Shown here piece by piece: positions 1 to 6,713 of a stretch of 19,495 bases of DNA. The notes beneath the pieces are model-generated. The model was given only the letters and a program-made list of their open reading frames with translations. It was not told where the DNA came from and searched no databases. Location of the stretch: NCBI GenBank assembly GCA_003219115.1, contig QHPN01000061.1:1-19495 (forward strand), written 5' to 3'. How positions within the stretch are numbered: position 1 is the stretch's first letter; every line of letters starts with the position of its first letter. Both the position numbers and the translations under genes were made by a program. This DNA is from Verrucomicrobiota bacterium. Its GTDB lineage: Bacteria > Verrucomicrobiota > Verrucomicrobiia > Chthoniobacterales > UBA10450.

Positions 1-419
1 TCAAATTTGTATTTGTTCTTGAGTTCCTTCCGGAGATAGACGTTTTCGCGCAGTGCCGCCTGGTAATCGAGCGCACGCTGCACCGTCATTTGCAGCTCAT
101 CGATCTTGAAAGGTTTGGTGACGTAATCGTACGCGCCCATCTTCATCGCTTCGACCGCGGTCTCGACCGAGGCGTATGCGGTGATTAGAATGACAGCGGT
201 TTGCCGGAGATGTTCGCGCACATGTCGGAGGACATCGAAACCGGTCATTGTTTCCATTCGAATGTCGGCGATGACGACATGAGGTTGAATCGAGTCCATC
301 TGCTCGACGGCTTTCGGCGCGGCGTTGAACGGGAAAACTTGGTGCCCTTTTTCCCGACAGAGGGTGACGATGACTTCTACCATCGCGGGCTCGTCATCGA
401 TGATTACGATTTTAGCCAT
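1..419 (-). CDS. NtrC-type response regulator, receiver domain (C-terminal part outside window)
   Basis: This is the N-terminal 139 residues of a two-component response regulator; the gene runs off the left edge. The ATG is at 419 and the protein opens MAKIVIIDDEPAMVEV. The receiver domain fills residues 3-120, with acidic pocket D8/D9, phospho-acceptor D52 (VVIADIRM), T80 in LITAY and K102 in TKPF, so it looks phosphorylatable. The linker after it, ending ENVYLRKELKNKYKF, is the sequence that usually joins a receiver to a sigma-54 AAA+ activator domain in NtrC-family regulators. A sigma-54 activator is therefore inferred, although that domain is not visible. The amidohydrolase gene ends 54 nt upstream on the same strand, so co-transcription is possible. 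No partner kinase is present. Confidence 0.9.
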   Translation of the reverse strand, partial: MAKIVIIDDEPAMVEVIVTLCREKGHQVFPFNAAPKAVEQMDSIQPHVVIADIRMETMTGFDVLRHVREHLRQTAVILITAYASVETAVEAMKMGAYDYVTKPFKIDELQMTVQRALDYQAALRENVYLRKELKNKYKF

Positions 420-473
420 TCGCAGCGCGGAGAATATTTCAGTTTTGAGAAAAAGAAAGAGGAAATGCGGACG

Positions 474-1778
474 TTAGGGAGTCAGGGTGATCTTACCATG
501 GAGCATGATCCATGGAACTTTGGTGACAAAATTGAGAATTGTCTCAAAAACGTCGGCCGATTTTATAAATGGTAGAGCAATTATATCTGCCACAAAATTG
601 GCGCTGATTTTTCCGAGCTCGCCGCTTTCCTCTAAAGCACGCGCCGGGTTTATCGTCACCATTTCCAAGACTTTTTGCGGCTGAACACGAAATCGCTCCC
701 GAAACATTCGCATTTCTGCGAACAAGCTCAGGTTGTCATTGCTCGCGAGGCTATCCGTCCCTAGACAAATGTTGAAGCCGAGTTCGCTCAGCCTTTCGAA
801 TTGGAAATCGCTGTGCCCGCAATAGGCGTGGCTGCGCGGGCAGTGCACGATTGAGAACTTCTGCGGAATTTTCGCGAGTAAATCGAAATCGCTTTCGGTT
901 AGCTCGTTCAAGTGTGCGATGATCCATGGTCGCATCATCCCGAGCGATTCCGCCGGTCCGGTCGAAGACTCGCCGCGGCGAGCTTGGACCGAGGGATCAG
1001 ATGGCGAAAGCTGAAGAGTACGAACAAAGGCTTGCAGTGGCGTCAGCCTGCCGCAGTCGTTCATGTCGCGGCCGATCTCTTTTAGAAATTGATAAAGCGG
1101 TCCCTTGGCATCGCGGAACATTTGCATTTCTTCGCGTGATTCCGAGAGGTGCGTCGTTAACAGGAAATTGTCGCGTTCCGCAATGTCCGCGCAGCATCGG
1201 TACAAGTTGGCCGAGGCCGTGAACGGCGCGTGTGGCGCAAGCCCTTTGCGATCTGTGGTCTTCAAAGTTCCAAGCGCGCGATCAACAATTTCGTTTCTCC
1301 TGGAAACGTGACTGCTTAAAGCAGTCGAGTTTTCCAGTCGCTTTCGGACATCAATCAGTTCTGCAAACCACCATGTCCGGATCGGGTCCTGGACCTGCGC
1401 GATCAATTCCGGGAACGCGGTCAGATTCGCGATGGTGGTTATTCCAAATTGTTTCGCTTCGGCAAAACCTTGGTTGATCGAGGCGACGTAGTCTTCGGCC
1501 GAAAGCTTGGCCTTTTCCGCATTGATCGCGCGGATCCAATCAGTGAACGATTGCGGTGGCGGAATTTTGCCGCGCAAGCAGGTGTAATCGAGATGGCAAT
1601 GGGCGTTGATCAGCCCCGGCAAAAGGATGTGCTCGTCGAGATCAATGATTTCATCATCGGCGGAAGCGAGTTCCGAAGATTTTCCGACTTCAACAATTCG
1701 GTCTTCCCGCACCCGCAATGCGCCGTTTTCAATCGGCGGCCCGTTCATCGTGACGACGACGCGCGCGCGAACGATCAT
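474..1778 (-). CDS. Metal-dependent amidohydrolase / deaminase (TRZ/ATZ-SsnA type)
   Basis: A 434-residue member of the amidohydrolase superfamily, subgroup of chlorohydrolases and nucleobase or nucleoside deaminases. Visible metal and active-site motifs are NAHCHLDY (H60, H62), APHAP (H183), TTHLSES (H210), IIAHLNE (H289), HCPRSH (312-317) and LGTDSLASND (D342). All metal ligands expected for a hydrolytic deaminase are present. The substrate cannot be read from sequence; aminodeoxyfutalosine deaminase, S-adenosylhomocysteine/methylthioadenosine deaminase and guanine deaminase-like enzymes share this pattern. Residues 259-282 look like an extra segment absent from relatives, encoded by a palindromic dispersed repeat. 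The ATG at 1778 is preceded by AGGAA with very short spacing. A REP-like hairpin starts 8 nt upstream of the start codon. Confidence 0.88.
   Translation of the reverse strand: MIVRARVVVTMNGPPIENGALRVREDRIVEVGKSSELASADDEIIDLDEHILLPGLINAHCHLDYTCLRGKIPPPQSFTDWIRAINAEKAKLSAEDYVASINQGFAEAKQFGITTIANLTAFPELIAQVQDPIRTWWFAELIDVRKRLENSTALSSHVSRRNEIVDRALGTLKTTDRKGLAPHAPFTASANLYRCCADIAERDNFLLTTHLSESREEMQMFRDAKGPLYQFLKEIGRDMNDCGRLTPLQAFVRTLQLSPSDPSVQARRGESSTGPAESLGMMRPWIIAHLNELTESDFDLLAKIPQKFSIVHCPRSHAYCGHSDFQFERLSELGFNICLGTDSLASNDNLSLFAEMRMFRERFRVQPQKVLEMVTINPARALEESGELGKISANFVADIIALPFIKSADVFETILNFVTKVPWIMLHGKITLTP
933..1004. repeat. Repeat-derived in-frame insert within the amidohydrolase gene
   Basis: On the plus strand this 72-nt stretch begins with TCATCCCGAGCG and ends with CCGAGGGATC, the two end motifs of the intergenic TCATCCC-type repeats at 6429 and 14438. 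It contains nested inverted repeats: CGGTCC (954-959) with GGACCG (986-991), and the perfect palindrome CTCGCCGCGGCGAG (69 nt window positions 969-982). It encodes residues 259-282 of the amidohydrolase between the conserved P-L-Q-A-F and IIAHLNE segments, where relatives as I remember them are about 24 residues shorter. Because 72 is a multiple of three the frame is kept. Confidence 0.6.
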
Positions 1779-1785
1779 TTCCTGC

Positions 1786-1809
1786 TGTAGCGGCGGTCTA
1801 TGACCGTCG
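1786..1809 (+). repeat. Single REP-like hairpin with GTAG foot (CGGCGGTC type)
   Basis: GTAG (1787-1790) is followed directly by an 8-bp hairpin: CGGCGGTC, loop TAT, GACCGTCG, with one G-T pair. The same unit occurs as an inverted pair at 18279-18361; the copies differ at one or two positions. The GTAG foot is characteristic of REP elements. It lies immediately upstream of the amidohydrolase start codon, so its transcript would carry the hairpin in the leader. Confidence 0.75.
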
Positions 1810-1822
1810 CAAACATGCGCAC

Positions 1823-1892
1823 GGCTCGACAGAGTCTCGCCCTACCAAGAAATCATCGCGCGCGCATTGGTAGGGCGAGACTCTGTCGAGCC
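1823..1892. repeat. Perfect 26-bp inverted repeat, REP-like pair (BIME)
   Basis: Arms at 1823-1848 and 1867-1892 are exact reverse complements over 26 nt, separated by 18 nt. Each arm read outward from TTGGTAG has a GTAG foot (1870-1873, and CTAC at 1842-1845) followed by an imperfect hairpin GGC-GA-GAC, loop TCT, GTC-GA-GCC, with tandem G-A mismatches. It fills the gap between the DR2241-like gene and the amidohydrolase, together with the single hairpin at 1786. As RNA it would form one very stable stem and could act as a transcript boundary. Confidence 0.85.
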
Positions 1893-1922
1893 GCATATCG
1901 CAGTCTGCTTGTGTCCCAAAAT

Positions 1923-2579
1923 TTAGGGCGCTGACGACGCAGCGCCCTCCATCTTGACCATGTCGCGGCAGGCGGCAACGAGGAGATTGCATGCTTCCTG
2001 ACACAGAAGCGGAATGCATGTTTCACCCTTTCCCATCTGATCGGCGGCAGGATCAAACTTTTCCGGCGGTAATTTAGCGGACGGGACTGTTTTCCTCTCA
2101 TCCCGTTTCCACAAAATCGTGCGCAAGCATCCGCCATCGGAGCGGCAAAAATTTCCGACCAGCGCATCGACCTGTTCGTCGGAAATTTTTGCCGCGACGC
2201 GATACATTCCACTCTGACGATTCAATGTCTCCCTCAGCGAAGTCGTGCTGAGTCGCCCTCCCTTGAACGTGTGCAAGACCGCGAGCCGGCCTGGATAGAT
2301 GGCATCGATTGCTCGCGAAGCTTCTTCGGAATTATTCGCGAAAATTTTCCAGCCGCGGCGTAGCGTCGGCGCTGTCTTTAGTGGTCGATAACGGTCCTTA
2401 TCGTCAAATTTCGCGATCTCAACTGCGTCATCGACTTGGCATTGCTGCAAATCGATTCGGCCGACGTCCTCGCGATGACACAGAATAAATCCATTCTCAG
2501 ACAATGAAATTTCCAGTTGTCCGATCCGCGAAATCTTCCCCGTAACTAACGATTCGAGCAGCCGCTCGGGTTCCTTCAC
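1923..2579 (-). CDS. DR2241-like 4Fe-4S cluster-binding protein
   Basis: A 218-residue protein resembling the C-terminal half of Deinococcus DR2241, where CbiX domains are fused to a stabilising domain and a 4Fe-4S binding domain. The recognisable part is C145-x5-C151 in NFCRSDGGCLRTILWK, then C188, C193 and C197 in ETCIPLLCQEACNLL. These supply the four or more cysteines needed for a 4Fe-4S cluster. The N-terminal 140 residues match the expected stabilising region only loosely. The start is a GTG at 2579 overlapping the stop of the GAF gene (GTGA), which implies translational coupling. Its position as third gene after a two-domain CbiX supports the assignment. The role is unknown; electron transfer or a structural cluster serving the chelatase is inferred. 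Confidence 0.72.
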   Translation of the reverse strand: MKEPERLLESLVTGKISRIGQLEISLSENGFILCHREDVGRIDLQQCQVDDAVEIAKFDDKDRYRPLKTAPTLRRGWKIFANNSEEASRAIDAIYPGRLAVLHTFKGGRLSTTSLRETLNRQSGMYRVAAKISDEQVDALVGNFCRSDGGCLRTILWKRDERKTVPSAKLPPEKFDPAADQMGKGETCIPLLCQEACNLLVAACRDMVKMEGAASSAP

Positions 2580-3088
2580 CGAAGAGCGCGCCAGATAATC
2601 CGCGCCACCCCTTCGAGAAAATCGCGATCCGATTTGTCGAAGGCGTTGACCTTCGCGCTTTCCACATTGATCACACCCAAAACGCGATCGTGTTCGTCAT
2701 CGATAATGGGCACGATGACCTCTGATTTTGTTGACCAAAAGTTCGGCAGAAAACACGGCTCCTTGCGCACGTCGGGGACTATCACGGTGCAACGTTCTTC
2801 CTTTGCCTTGGCGCTCAATCCTTGCGTGACTGGGAATCGCGGGCAGGCCGGTTTCATTTTGTTGGTTGCGGCTTCGATGACGAAATCGTTTCGCTTAATT
2901 TTGTAAACGCCGACCCAGCGATATTTGCAGGTGCGTTGCACCAGCTCGGCGATCTCTTCCACCACATCGTGGCCCTTCCCGCCAGCGACGATGGTCGCGC
3001 CAATTTCCTGAAGCGCTCGGCCTTTGCGATCGCGGCGGAACGGGTTCTCCCGGCTTCGTTGCGTCTTCGCTGTTGTCTTAGCCGGCAT
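2576..3088 (-). CDS. GAF-domain protein
   Basis: A 170-residue protein with a basic N-terminal tail (1-27) and a single GAF domain (about 30-168). Landmarks are YRWVGVYKI, VIVPDVRKEP, SEVIVPII and RVLGVINVESAKVNAFDKSD. The fold class is that of free methionine-R-sulfoxide reductase (fRMsr) and small-ligand sensors. Of the three fRMsr cysteine positions only the first (PAC) is kept; the second (GVCG) reads GLSA and the third (ACD) is lost, so reductase activity is unlikely and a sensor or ligand-binding role is more plausible. The ATG at 3088 lies inside the end of cbiX (11-nt overlap) and its stop overlaps the next start, so it is the middle gene of a compact operon. The ligand is unknown; a tetrapyrrole or metal signal is a guess from context. 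Confidence 0.85.
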   Translation of the reverse strand: MPAKTTAKTQRSRENPFRRDRKGRALQEIGATIVAGGKGHDVVEEIAELVQRTCKYRWVGVYKIKRNDFVIEAATNKMKPACPRFPVTQGLSAKAKEERCTVIVPDVRKEPCFLPNFWSTKSEVIVPIIDDEHDRVLGVINVESAKVNAFDKSDRDFLEGVARIIWRALR

Positions 3089-3878
3089 GGGTCAAGTTAC
3101 GCGCATTTAGCGTCTGCTCAACGATGATATCGGCAAATCGGGGATCCGTCCCGATCGCCTTGGCGTAATACAGGGAGCGTCCTCGTATTTGGTGCGGGTT
3201 TTCACGAAAGATCTCCGGACCAGTGCGCTCGATTCCGAGCAATTTCGGGATGTCCTCGTAGCTGTGCAAGCCGTCCGCGATAAAAAATGGGACGACGATC
3301 ACATTGGGCGCGTTTGTCAGTTGATCCCAATTCGCGATCAATGGCGGTTCTTCCATATAGGCGTTGCCGACGCTGGCGAATTCGCCGCGGGCGCGAATCC
3401 GTTCCGCCTCGCGTTTGGCCGCGATGGCGCTGTTGTCGTTTAACTCCGTTCCGTGCGCAACGATGAGAAGCGCGGTCTCCGTTGGTTCTATCCCAGGTGC
3501 GATCTCGTGGGCGCGAGTCAGCAGCAATTTGGTCACGATCGGATTGTTCCCGACCGGTTCGCAATAGATCCAGGTCTGGCCATTTGCGCGGGTCGTAACC
3601 GGTCCCTTCAATTCTAACTCCCGCGGAATCACCGTCTGCGTGAAATATCCTTCGCTGATGAAATTCGGAACCACGAAAACCTCGCGAATTGTACGATCCG
3701 CGAAAAAAAATCGCGCGTCGCGCAAACTCGGCTCCTCTTTCCAAAAAGCGCAGCGCACATCGGCGAAAAGATTTCGATTTTGAATTTCAGCCGCATGCCT
3801 TCGCGTTGGAACGCTTGAATCCGGGTTTACGGTTGAACCGTGGCCGATGATGAGCAGCGCGCTGCTGGACGGATTCAT
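3078..3878 (-). CDS. cbiX: Two-domain CbiX-type sirohydrochlorin chelatase
   Basis: A 266-residue protein of two tandem CbiX/CbiK-like halves that would insert Co2+ or Fe2+ into sirohydrochlorin or a related tetrapyrrole. The N-terminal half has LLIIGHGS (H13) and VVPNFISEGYFTQTVIP; the C-terminal half has LLIVAHGTELND (H142) and VVPFFIADGLHSYEDIP (H205). Chelatases use a histidine pair: the C-terminal half has both, while the N-terminal half has tyrosine (Y78) at the second position. So the second half is the likely catalytic one. The ATG at 3878 is preferred; a TTG 12 nt upstream lies inside a heptamer repeat array. It is first of an overlapping operon with the GAF and 4Fe-4S genes. No other cobalamin or sirohaem gene is present, so the metal and product are undecided. 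Confidence 0.88.
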   Translation of the reverse strand: MNPSSSALLIIGHGSTVNPDSSVPTRRHAAEIQNRNLFADVRCAFWKEEPSLRDARFFFADRTIREVFVVPNFISEGYFTQTVIPRELELKGPVTTRANGQTWIYCEPVGNNPIVTKLLLTRAHEIAPGIEPTETALLIVAHGTELNDNSAIAAKREAERIRARGEFASVGNAYMEEPPLIANWDQLTNAPNVIVVPFFIADGLHSYEDIPKLLGIERTGPEIFRENPHQIRGRSLYYAKAIGTDPRFADIIVEQTLNARNLTHAG

Positions 3879-3879
3879 T

Positions 3880-3972
3880 TCAACGCTCAACGCTCAACGC
3901 TCAACGCCCCATGTTCAATGGAGACCTGCCGAATTGGGCGTTGGATGTTGGACGTTGAGCGTTGGGCGTTGA
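3880..3972. repeat. Heptamer tandem array, inverted halves (TCAACGC / GNGCGTT)
   Basis: Four exact TCAACGC units run from 3880 to 3907. After a 28-nt spacer, five 7-nt units of the form G(G/A)(G/A)(C/T)GTT run from 3936 to 3970. The two blocks are roughly reverse complementary and could form a long imperfect stem. The array occupies most of the gap between the divergent cbiX and aldo/keto reductase genes, so both promoters must lie in or across it. I recognise this period-7 repeat style from soil Verrucomicrobiota intergenic regions; that is recall, not a search result. Confidence 0.85.
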
Positions 3973-3990
3973 CTGCTTAGAATCAGAGCG

Positions 3991-5028
3991 ATGAAGTTTC
4001 GCACATACAAGGGCACGGACCTGGCGGTCAGCGAGGTCGGCTTCGGAATGTGGACGATCTCGACCGGATGGTGGGGGAATTATACCGAAGGCGAGGCGAT
4101 CGCGCTTATGCGCAAGGCGTTCGATCTGGGCATTACCCTGTTCGATGCGGCGGATACCTACGGCAACGGTTTGAGCGAGGAATACATTGCGAAGGCGTTC
4201 CCGAAAAATCGGGACGAAATCGTGATCGCGACCAAGGTCGGCTATGATTTTGTGCATCACGGCGAGGCGCGTGGACGGGGGCAGCGTGAAATACCACAGG
4301 ATTTTTCGCCGGACGCGATTGTGCGCGCGACCGAGGCCGCACTGGAAAGATTAAAAACGGATCGGATCGATTTGTTGCAGCTGCATAACATCCGAATGGA
4401 GCAGGTGGAGGACGACGCACTGTGGAAGACGCTCGAGCAACTGCAGGGCGCGGGCAAAGTTCGTTTCTACGGTATTGCGCTCGGTCCGGCCATTGGCTGG
4501 ATGTACGAAGGAATTAATGCGATTCGCGAACGCGGGCCCACGAGTGTGCAACACATCTACAACTTGTTAGAACAGCACCCGGGCCACGCATTACATCAGG
4601 TCGCGCGTGAGACAAACAAGGATACTATGTTCCTCATCCGGGTCCCGCATTCCTCCGGCATGCTGGAAGGGAAATACACCGCCGACACGGCCTTCCCACC
4701 GGGCGATCATCGTGCCCACCGCCCGCGTAGTTGGCTGCTGAACGGCGTCAAGAAAATCGACCAGCTCCGCTTTCTGGAAAGCAGTGATCGCACGCTCGGT
4801 CAGGCCGCGCTGCAATGGTTGTTGGCCGACGATCGCGTCGCTTCAACTCTGCCGAACATTTACAACGAAGAACAACTGATCGAATTCGCTAAGGCGCCGG
4901 AAACACCCGCACTCACGAGCGACGAAATGGAGCGCATCGCCGAGCTTTACTCTGACAATTTCGGAATCGAGGAGGATCCGCCAAAGTTCAAAGGCACGAT
5001 GGAACTGGCGGAAACTGCCGCAGCCTGA
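3991..5028 (+). CDS. Aldo/keto reductase
   Basis: A 345-residue NADPH-dependent oxidoreductase of the aldo/keto reductase superfamily with a TIM-barrel layout. The catalytic tetrad is complete: D52 and Y57 in LFDAADTYGNG, K82 in IATKVGYD and H132 in LLQLHNIRM. The N-terminal MKFRTYKGTDLAVSEVGFGMW is the usual first strand region, and the length fits the group similar to YajO or general stress protein 69. The substrate is not predictable. An ATG at 3991 is preceded by CAGAG. The DUF5069 gene begins 22 nt after its stop, so the two probably form an operon. Confidence 0.93.
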   Translation: MKFRTYKGTDLAVSEVGFGMWTISTGWWGNYTEGEAIALMRKAFDLGITLFDAADTYGNGLSEEYIAKAFPKNRDEIVIATKVGYDFVHHGEARGRGQREIPQDFSPDAIVRATEAALERLKTDRIDLLQLHNIRMEQVEDDALWKTLEQLQGAGKVRFYGIALGPAIGWMYEGINAIRERGPTSVQHIYNLLEQHPGHALHQVARETNKDTMFLIRVPHSSGMLEGKYTADTAFPPGDHRAHRPRSWLLNGVKKIDQLRFLESSDRTLGQAALQWLLADDRVASTLPNIYNEEQLIEFAKAPETPALTSDEMERIAELYSDNFGIEEDPPKFKGTMELAETAAA

Positions 5029-5049
5029 TTCATCGCGTATTTTGCCGAG

Positions 5050-5475
5050 ATGGATGCCTTCCCCAAAAGCTCGGCCGAGGAAGTAAGCGGCTTGCGGTAT
5101 TTCGCACGAATGCTGGACAAGATCCGGCTCCACGCCCGCGGTGAATTGCATTCGGATTATCATAAGAATCTCGGCCATCCTCATGCGGCCGACGGCGCGA
5201 TGTGTAATTTCTTGCGGGTCAACTATGACGAACTGCGGCAGCGCGTGCTCGAAGGCGGGCCCGATGAAGAACTTTTAGAATGGTGTTACCAGAAGGGCCG
5301 ACGACTTAATGAGGGCGATATTTTTGTTTGGAACAACTTCTCTTCGAAAATCGGCTGGCGCGATTGGGCAGCGCCGACACTGCAGCGAAGAAAAAAAGAA
5401 CTGGGGATTGCTGATCGTGATGACATCCAAACAATGGGCGACTTGTTCGATTACGAGGAAGGGCGCGTTAAATAG
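5050..5475 (+). CDS. DUF5069 domain protein
   Basis: A 141-residue soluble protein matching the DUF5069 pattern. Conserved-looking segments are YFARMLDKIRLHARGEL (17-33), DYHKNLG, CNFLRVNYDELRQRVLEGG and LEWCYQKGRRLNEGDI followed by WNNFSSKIGWRDWAAP. No catalytic motif is recognisable and the function is unknown. The family is widespread as a short stand-alone protein. The start at 5050 lies 22 nt after the aldo/keto reductase stop, indicating co-transcription. It ends facing the minus-strand DUF6496 gene. Confidence 0.85.
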   Translation: MDAFPKSSAEEVSGLRYFARMLDKIRLHARGELHSDYHKNLGHPHAADGAMCNFLRVNYDELRQRVLEGGPDEELLEWCYQKGRRLNEGDIFVWNNFSSKIGWRDWAAPTLQRRKKELGIADRDDIQTMGDLFDYEEGRVK

Positions 5476-5497
5476 AAAAGGCGATTAGTGATTGGTG

Positions 5498-5521
5498 TAA
5501 GAGCGGGCGTCGCCGCCCCGG
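5498..5521. repeat. Small hairpin between convergent genes
   Basis: GGGCG (5505-5509), loop TCGC, CGCCC (5514-5518) forms a GC-rich hairpin in the 88-nt gap between the convergent DUF5069 and DUF6496 genes. A GTAA a few bases upstream resembles a degenerate REP foot. It may serve as a bidirectional transcription stop, but no U-tract follows on either side. Confidence 0.4.
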
Positions 5522-5563
5522 CCCAACCTTCGCAATCTCGTAAATCAAACCCAGCCGTCTCAG

Positions 5564-6004
5564 CTAGCGTTTTCGTTTGCGGGTGCGCGCGGCTTTTTTG
5601 GCAGCGCGCGAGCGACTCGCCTTGGTGCGTCGTCGTGCTGCGGAACGCGCCTGACGTGATAATGCTTTGCGCGATGCAGACCGCGGCGATTCGCGCTTGA
5701 GAGCGCCTCTCACCGCACGCGAACGCGTTCGCGACGGTTTTCGCCGTGATTTTCCTTTTCGCACATCGCGCGCGGCCTGTTTTTTTATTCTGGCAGAGCC
5801 TCTTTTTGGTGGCGGCAACTTAACGCCCGCCCGTCGCGCTTTGGATAATCCAATCGCGATGGCTTGCTGCGGAGAACGTGCGCCGTGCTTTCCTTCGCGA
5901 ACATGTTCCATCTCCTCGCGTACAAATTCGCCTGCTTGCGTCGAGGGCGATTTGCCTTCGCGCGCATCTTCCTGAGCCCGTTCAATTGTCTCTTGTTCTG
6001 GCAT
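5564..6004 (-). CDS. DUF6496 protein with histone-like basic tail
   Basis: A 146-residue protein. Residues 1-70 form a conserved-looking module: MPEQETIERAQEDAREGKSP, then QAGEFVREEMEHVREGKHGA and QQAIAIGLSKARRAGVKLPP, matching DUF6496 as I know it. Residues 71-146 are almost entirely Arg, Lys, Ala and Ser (for example KKAARTRKRKR at the end), like bacterial histone H1-type tails, so nucleic-acid binding is inferred. The ATG at 6004 is chosen over an upstream TTG at 6025 because the family starts with MPEQ. No membrane segment or signal is present. It is divergent from the small ORF at 6142. Confidence 0.8.
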   Translation of the reverse strand: MPEQETIERAQEDAREGKSPSTQAGEFVREEMEHVREGKHGARSPQQAIAIGLSKARRAGVKLPPPKRGSARIKKQAARDVRKGKSRRKPSRTRSRAVRGALKRESPRSASRKALSRQARSAARRRTKASRSRAAKKAARTRKRKR

Positions 6005-6141
6005 GGTAAAAGAATTTCGCCGCAAGAAGTAGGTTTGGTTGTGCGGGGCTTTTTTCGCGGAAAACCCTCCGGGCTAAAGACAGAAAAAGTCGAAATTTAC
6101 GCCCTATTCTTGATTACCTGGCGAAACGCCACACTTTATCT

Positions 6142-6414
6142 TTGTTCGATGTTGGGGTAGCGAGGGCTTTGAACACGTTGCCGCAGAGGTTAAGACAATT
6201 TCTTCTCGATCAACCCGAGACCACTGACGACTTGCATGTCGTTTCTGTCACCTTAAAGGATGGCCGCGTCTTTGACGACGTGGCGATTTCGCAGTGTTCG
6301 CTGGTGGCGGCGGTGCGCGGCTACTCGCACGTCCCGTTCGATGCCAAAGATGTCACCGAGCTGCGGGTGACACATCGACGCTGGGGCTTCGGCCAGCAGA
6401 AAAAGCCCTCTTAG
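6142..6414 (+). CDS. Small hypothetical protein (90 aa)
   Basis: No family is recognised. The frame encodes VVSVTLKDGRVFDDVAISQC, then a segment ending FDAKDVTELRVTHRRWGFGQ. This reads like one small beta-rich domain, with an alternating strand pattern and a charged C-terminus, not like random sequence. The frame has no ATG; TTG at 6142, or a later TTG at 6169 or 6178, must start it, so the start is uncertain. It lies between the divergent DUF6496 gene and a repeat-filled gap. The residue pattern supports it being real, but confidence is moderate. Confidence 0.55.
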   Translation: MFDVGVARALNTLPQRLRQFLLDQPETTDDLHVVSVTLKDGRVFDDVAISQCSLVAAVRGYSHVPFDAKDVTELRVTHRRWGFGQQKKPS

Positions 6415-6428
6415 CCATCCTGTTTTCC

Positions 6429-6669
6429 GTCATCCCGAGTGCAGTCGAGGGATCCGTTGCATTACCTTGAACTTTTCGATCAAATGACTCTGGGTAGCGC
6501 ACGCGTCTCGCGTGTCGGTTTCGGCGTCACGCCGAAACAATCTTTCCAAAGAAGTCCGCGATGACGAGACGTCATCGCCAGCACGCGAGACGCGCGCGCT
6601 ACCCAATCGATCTGGCGTCGCAGCCTTAAGCTTACGCAACGGGATTCCTCGACTGCCGCTGGGAATGAC
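6429..6669. repeat. TCATCCC-type inverted-repeat element carrying a nested REP pair
   Basis: The outer arms at 6429-6460 (GTCATCCCGAGTGCAGTCGA onward) and 6636-6669 are imperfect inverted repeats over about 33 nt, sharing GTCAT, GCAGTCGAGG and GTTGC segments. Inside lies the complete GTAG-type pair at 6491-6605. Single or paired arms of the same type recur at 14438-14551 and inside the amidohydrolase gene. No open reading frame lies between the arms, so this is a non-autonomous element. It fills the 299-nt gap before the M28 peptidase. Confidence 0.75.
6491..6605. repeat. REP-like inverted pair, family B copy 1
   Basis: Arms 6491-6514 and 6582-6605 are reverse complements at 23 of 24 positions and begin TGGGTAGCGC. 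Each arm alone also folds as GTAG plus a 6-bp hairpin (CACGCG, TCT, CGCGTG). Between the arms are two more hairpins: GTTTCGGCG, loop TCA, CGCCGAAAC (6518-6538), and GATGACG, loop AGA, CGTCATC (6560-6576). The whole 115-nt unit can therefore fold as a multi-branched structure. Related copies are at 8830 and 12400. Confidence 0.9.
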
Positions 6670-6713
6670 ACCCCAACGATTTGCCGTCGCGCGAACTCGC
6701 GCGACACTCGGAA

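Noticed and set aside
3202..3744. Second minus-strand frame of 180 residues inside cbiX
   Set aside because: It is an out-of-frame reading of the chelatase gene, Arg-rich and without domain features.
3880..3972. CRISPR-like array
   Set aside because: Units are 7 nt and contiguous, with no regular unique spacers and no cas genes.
6429..6669. Insertion sequence or transposon with its own transposase
   Set aside because: No open frame with transposase motifs lies between the arms; the element is non-autonomous.
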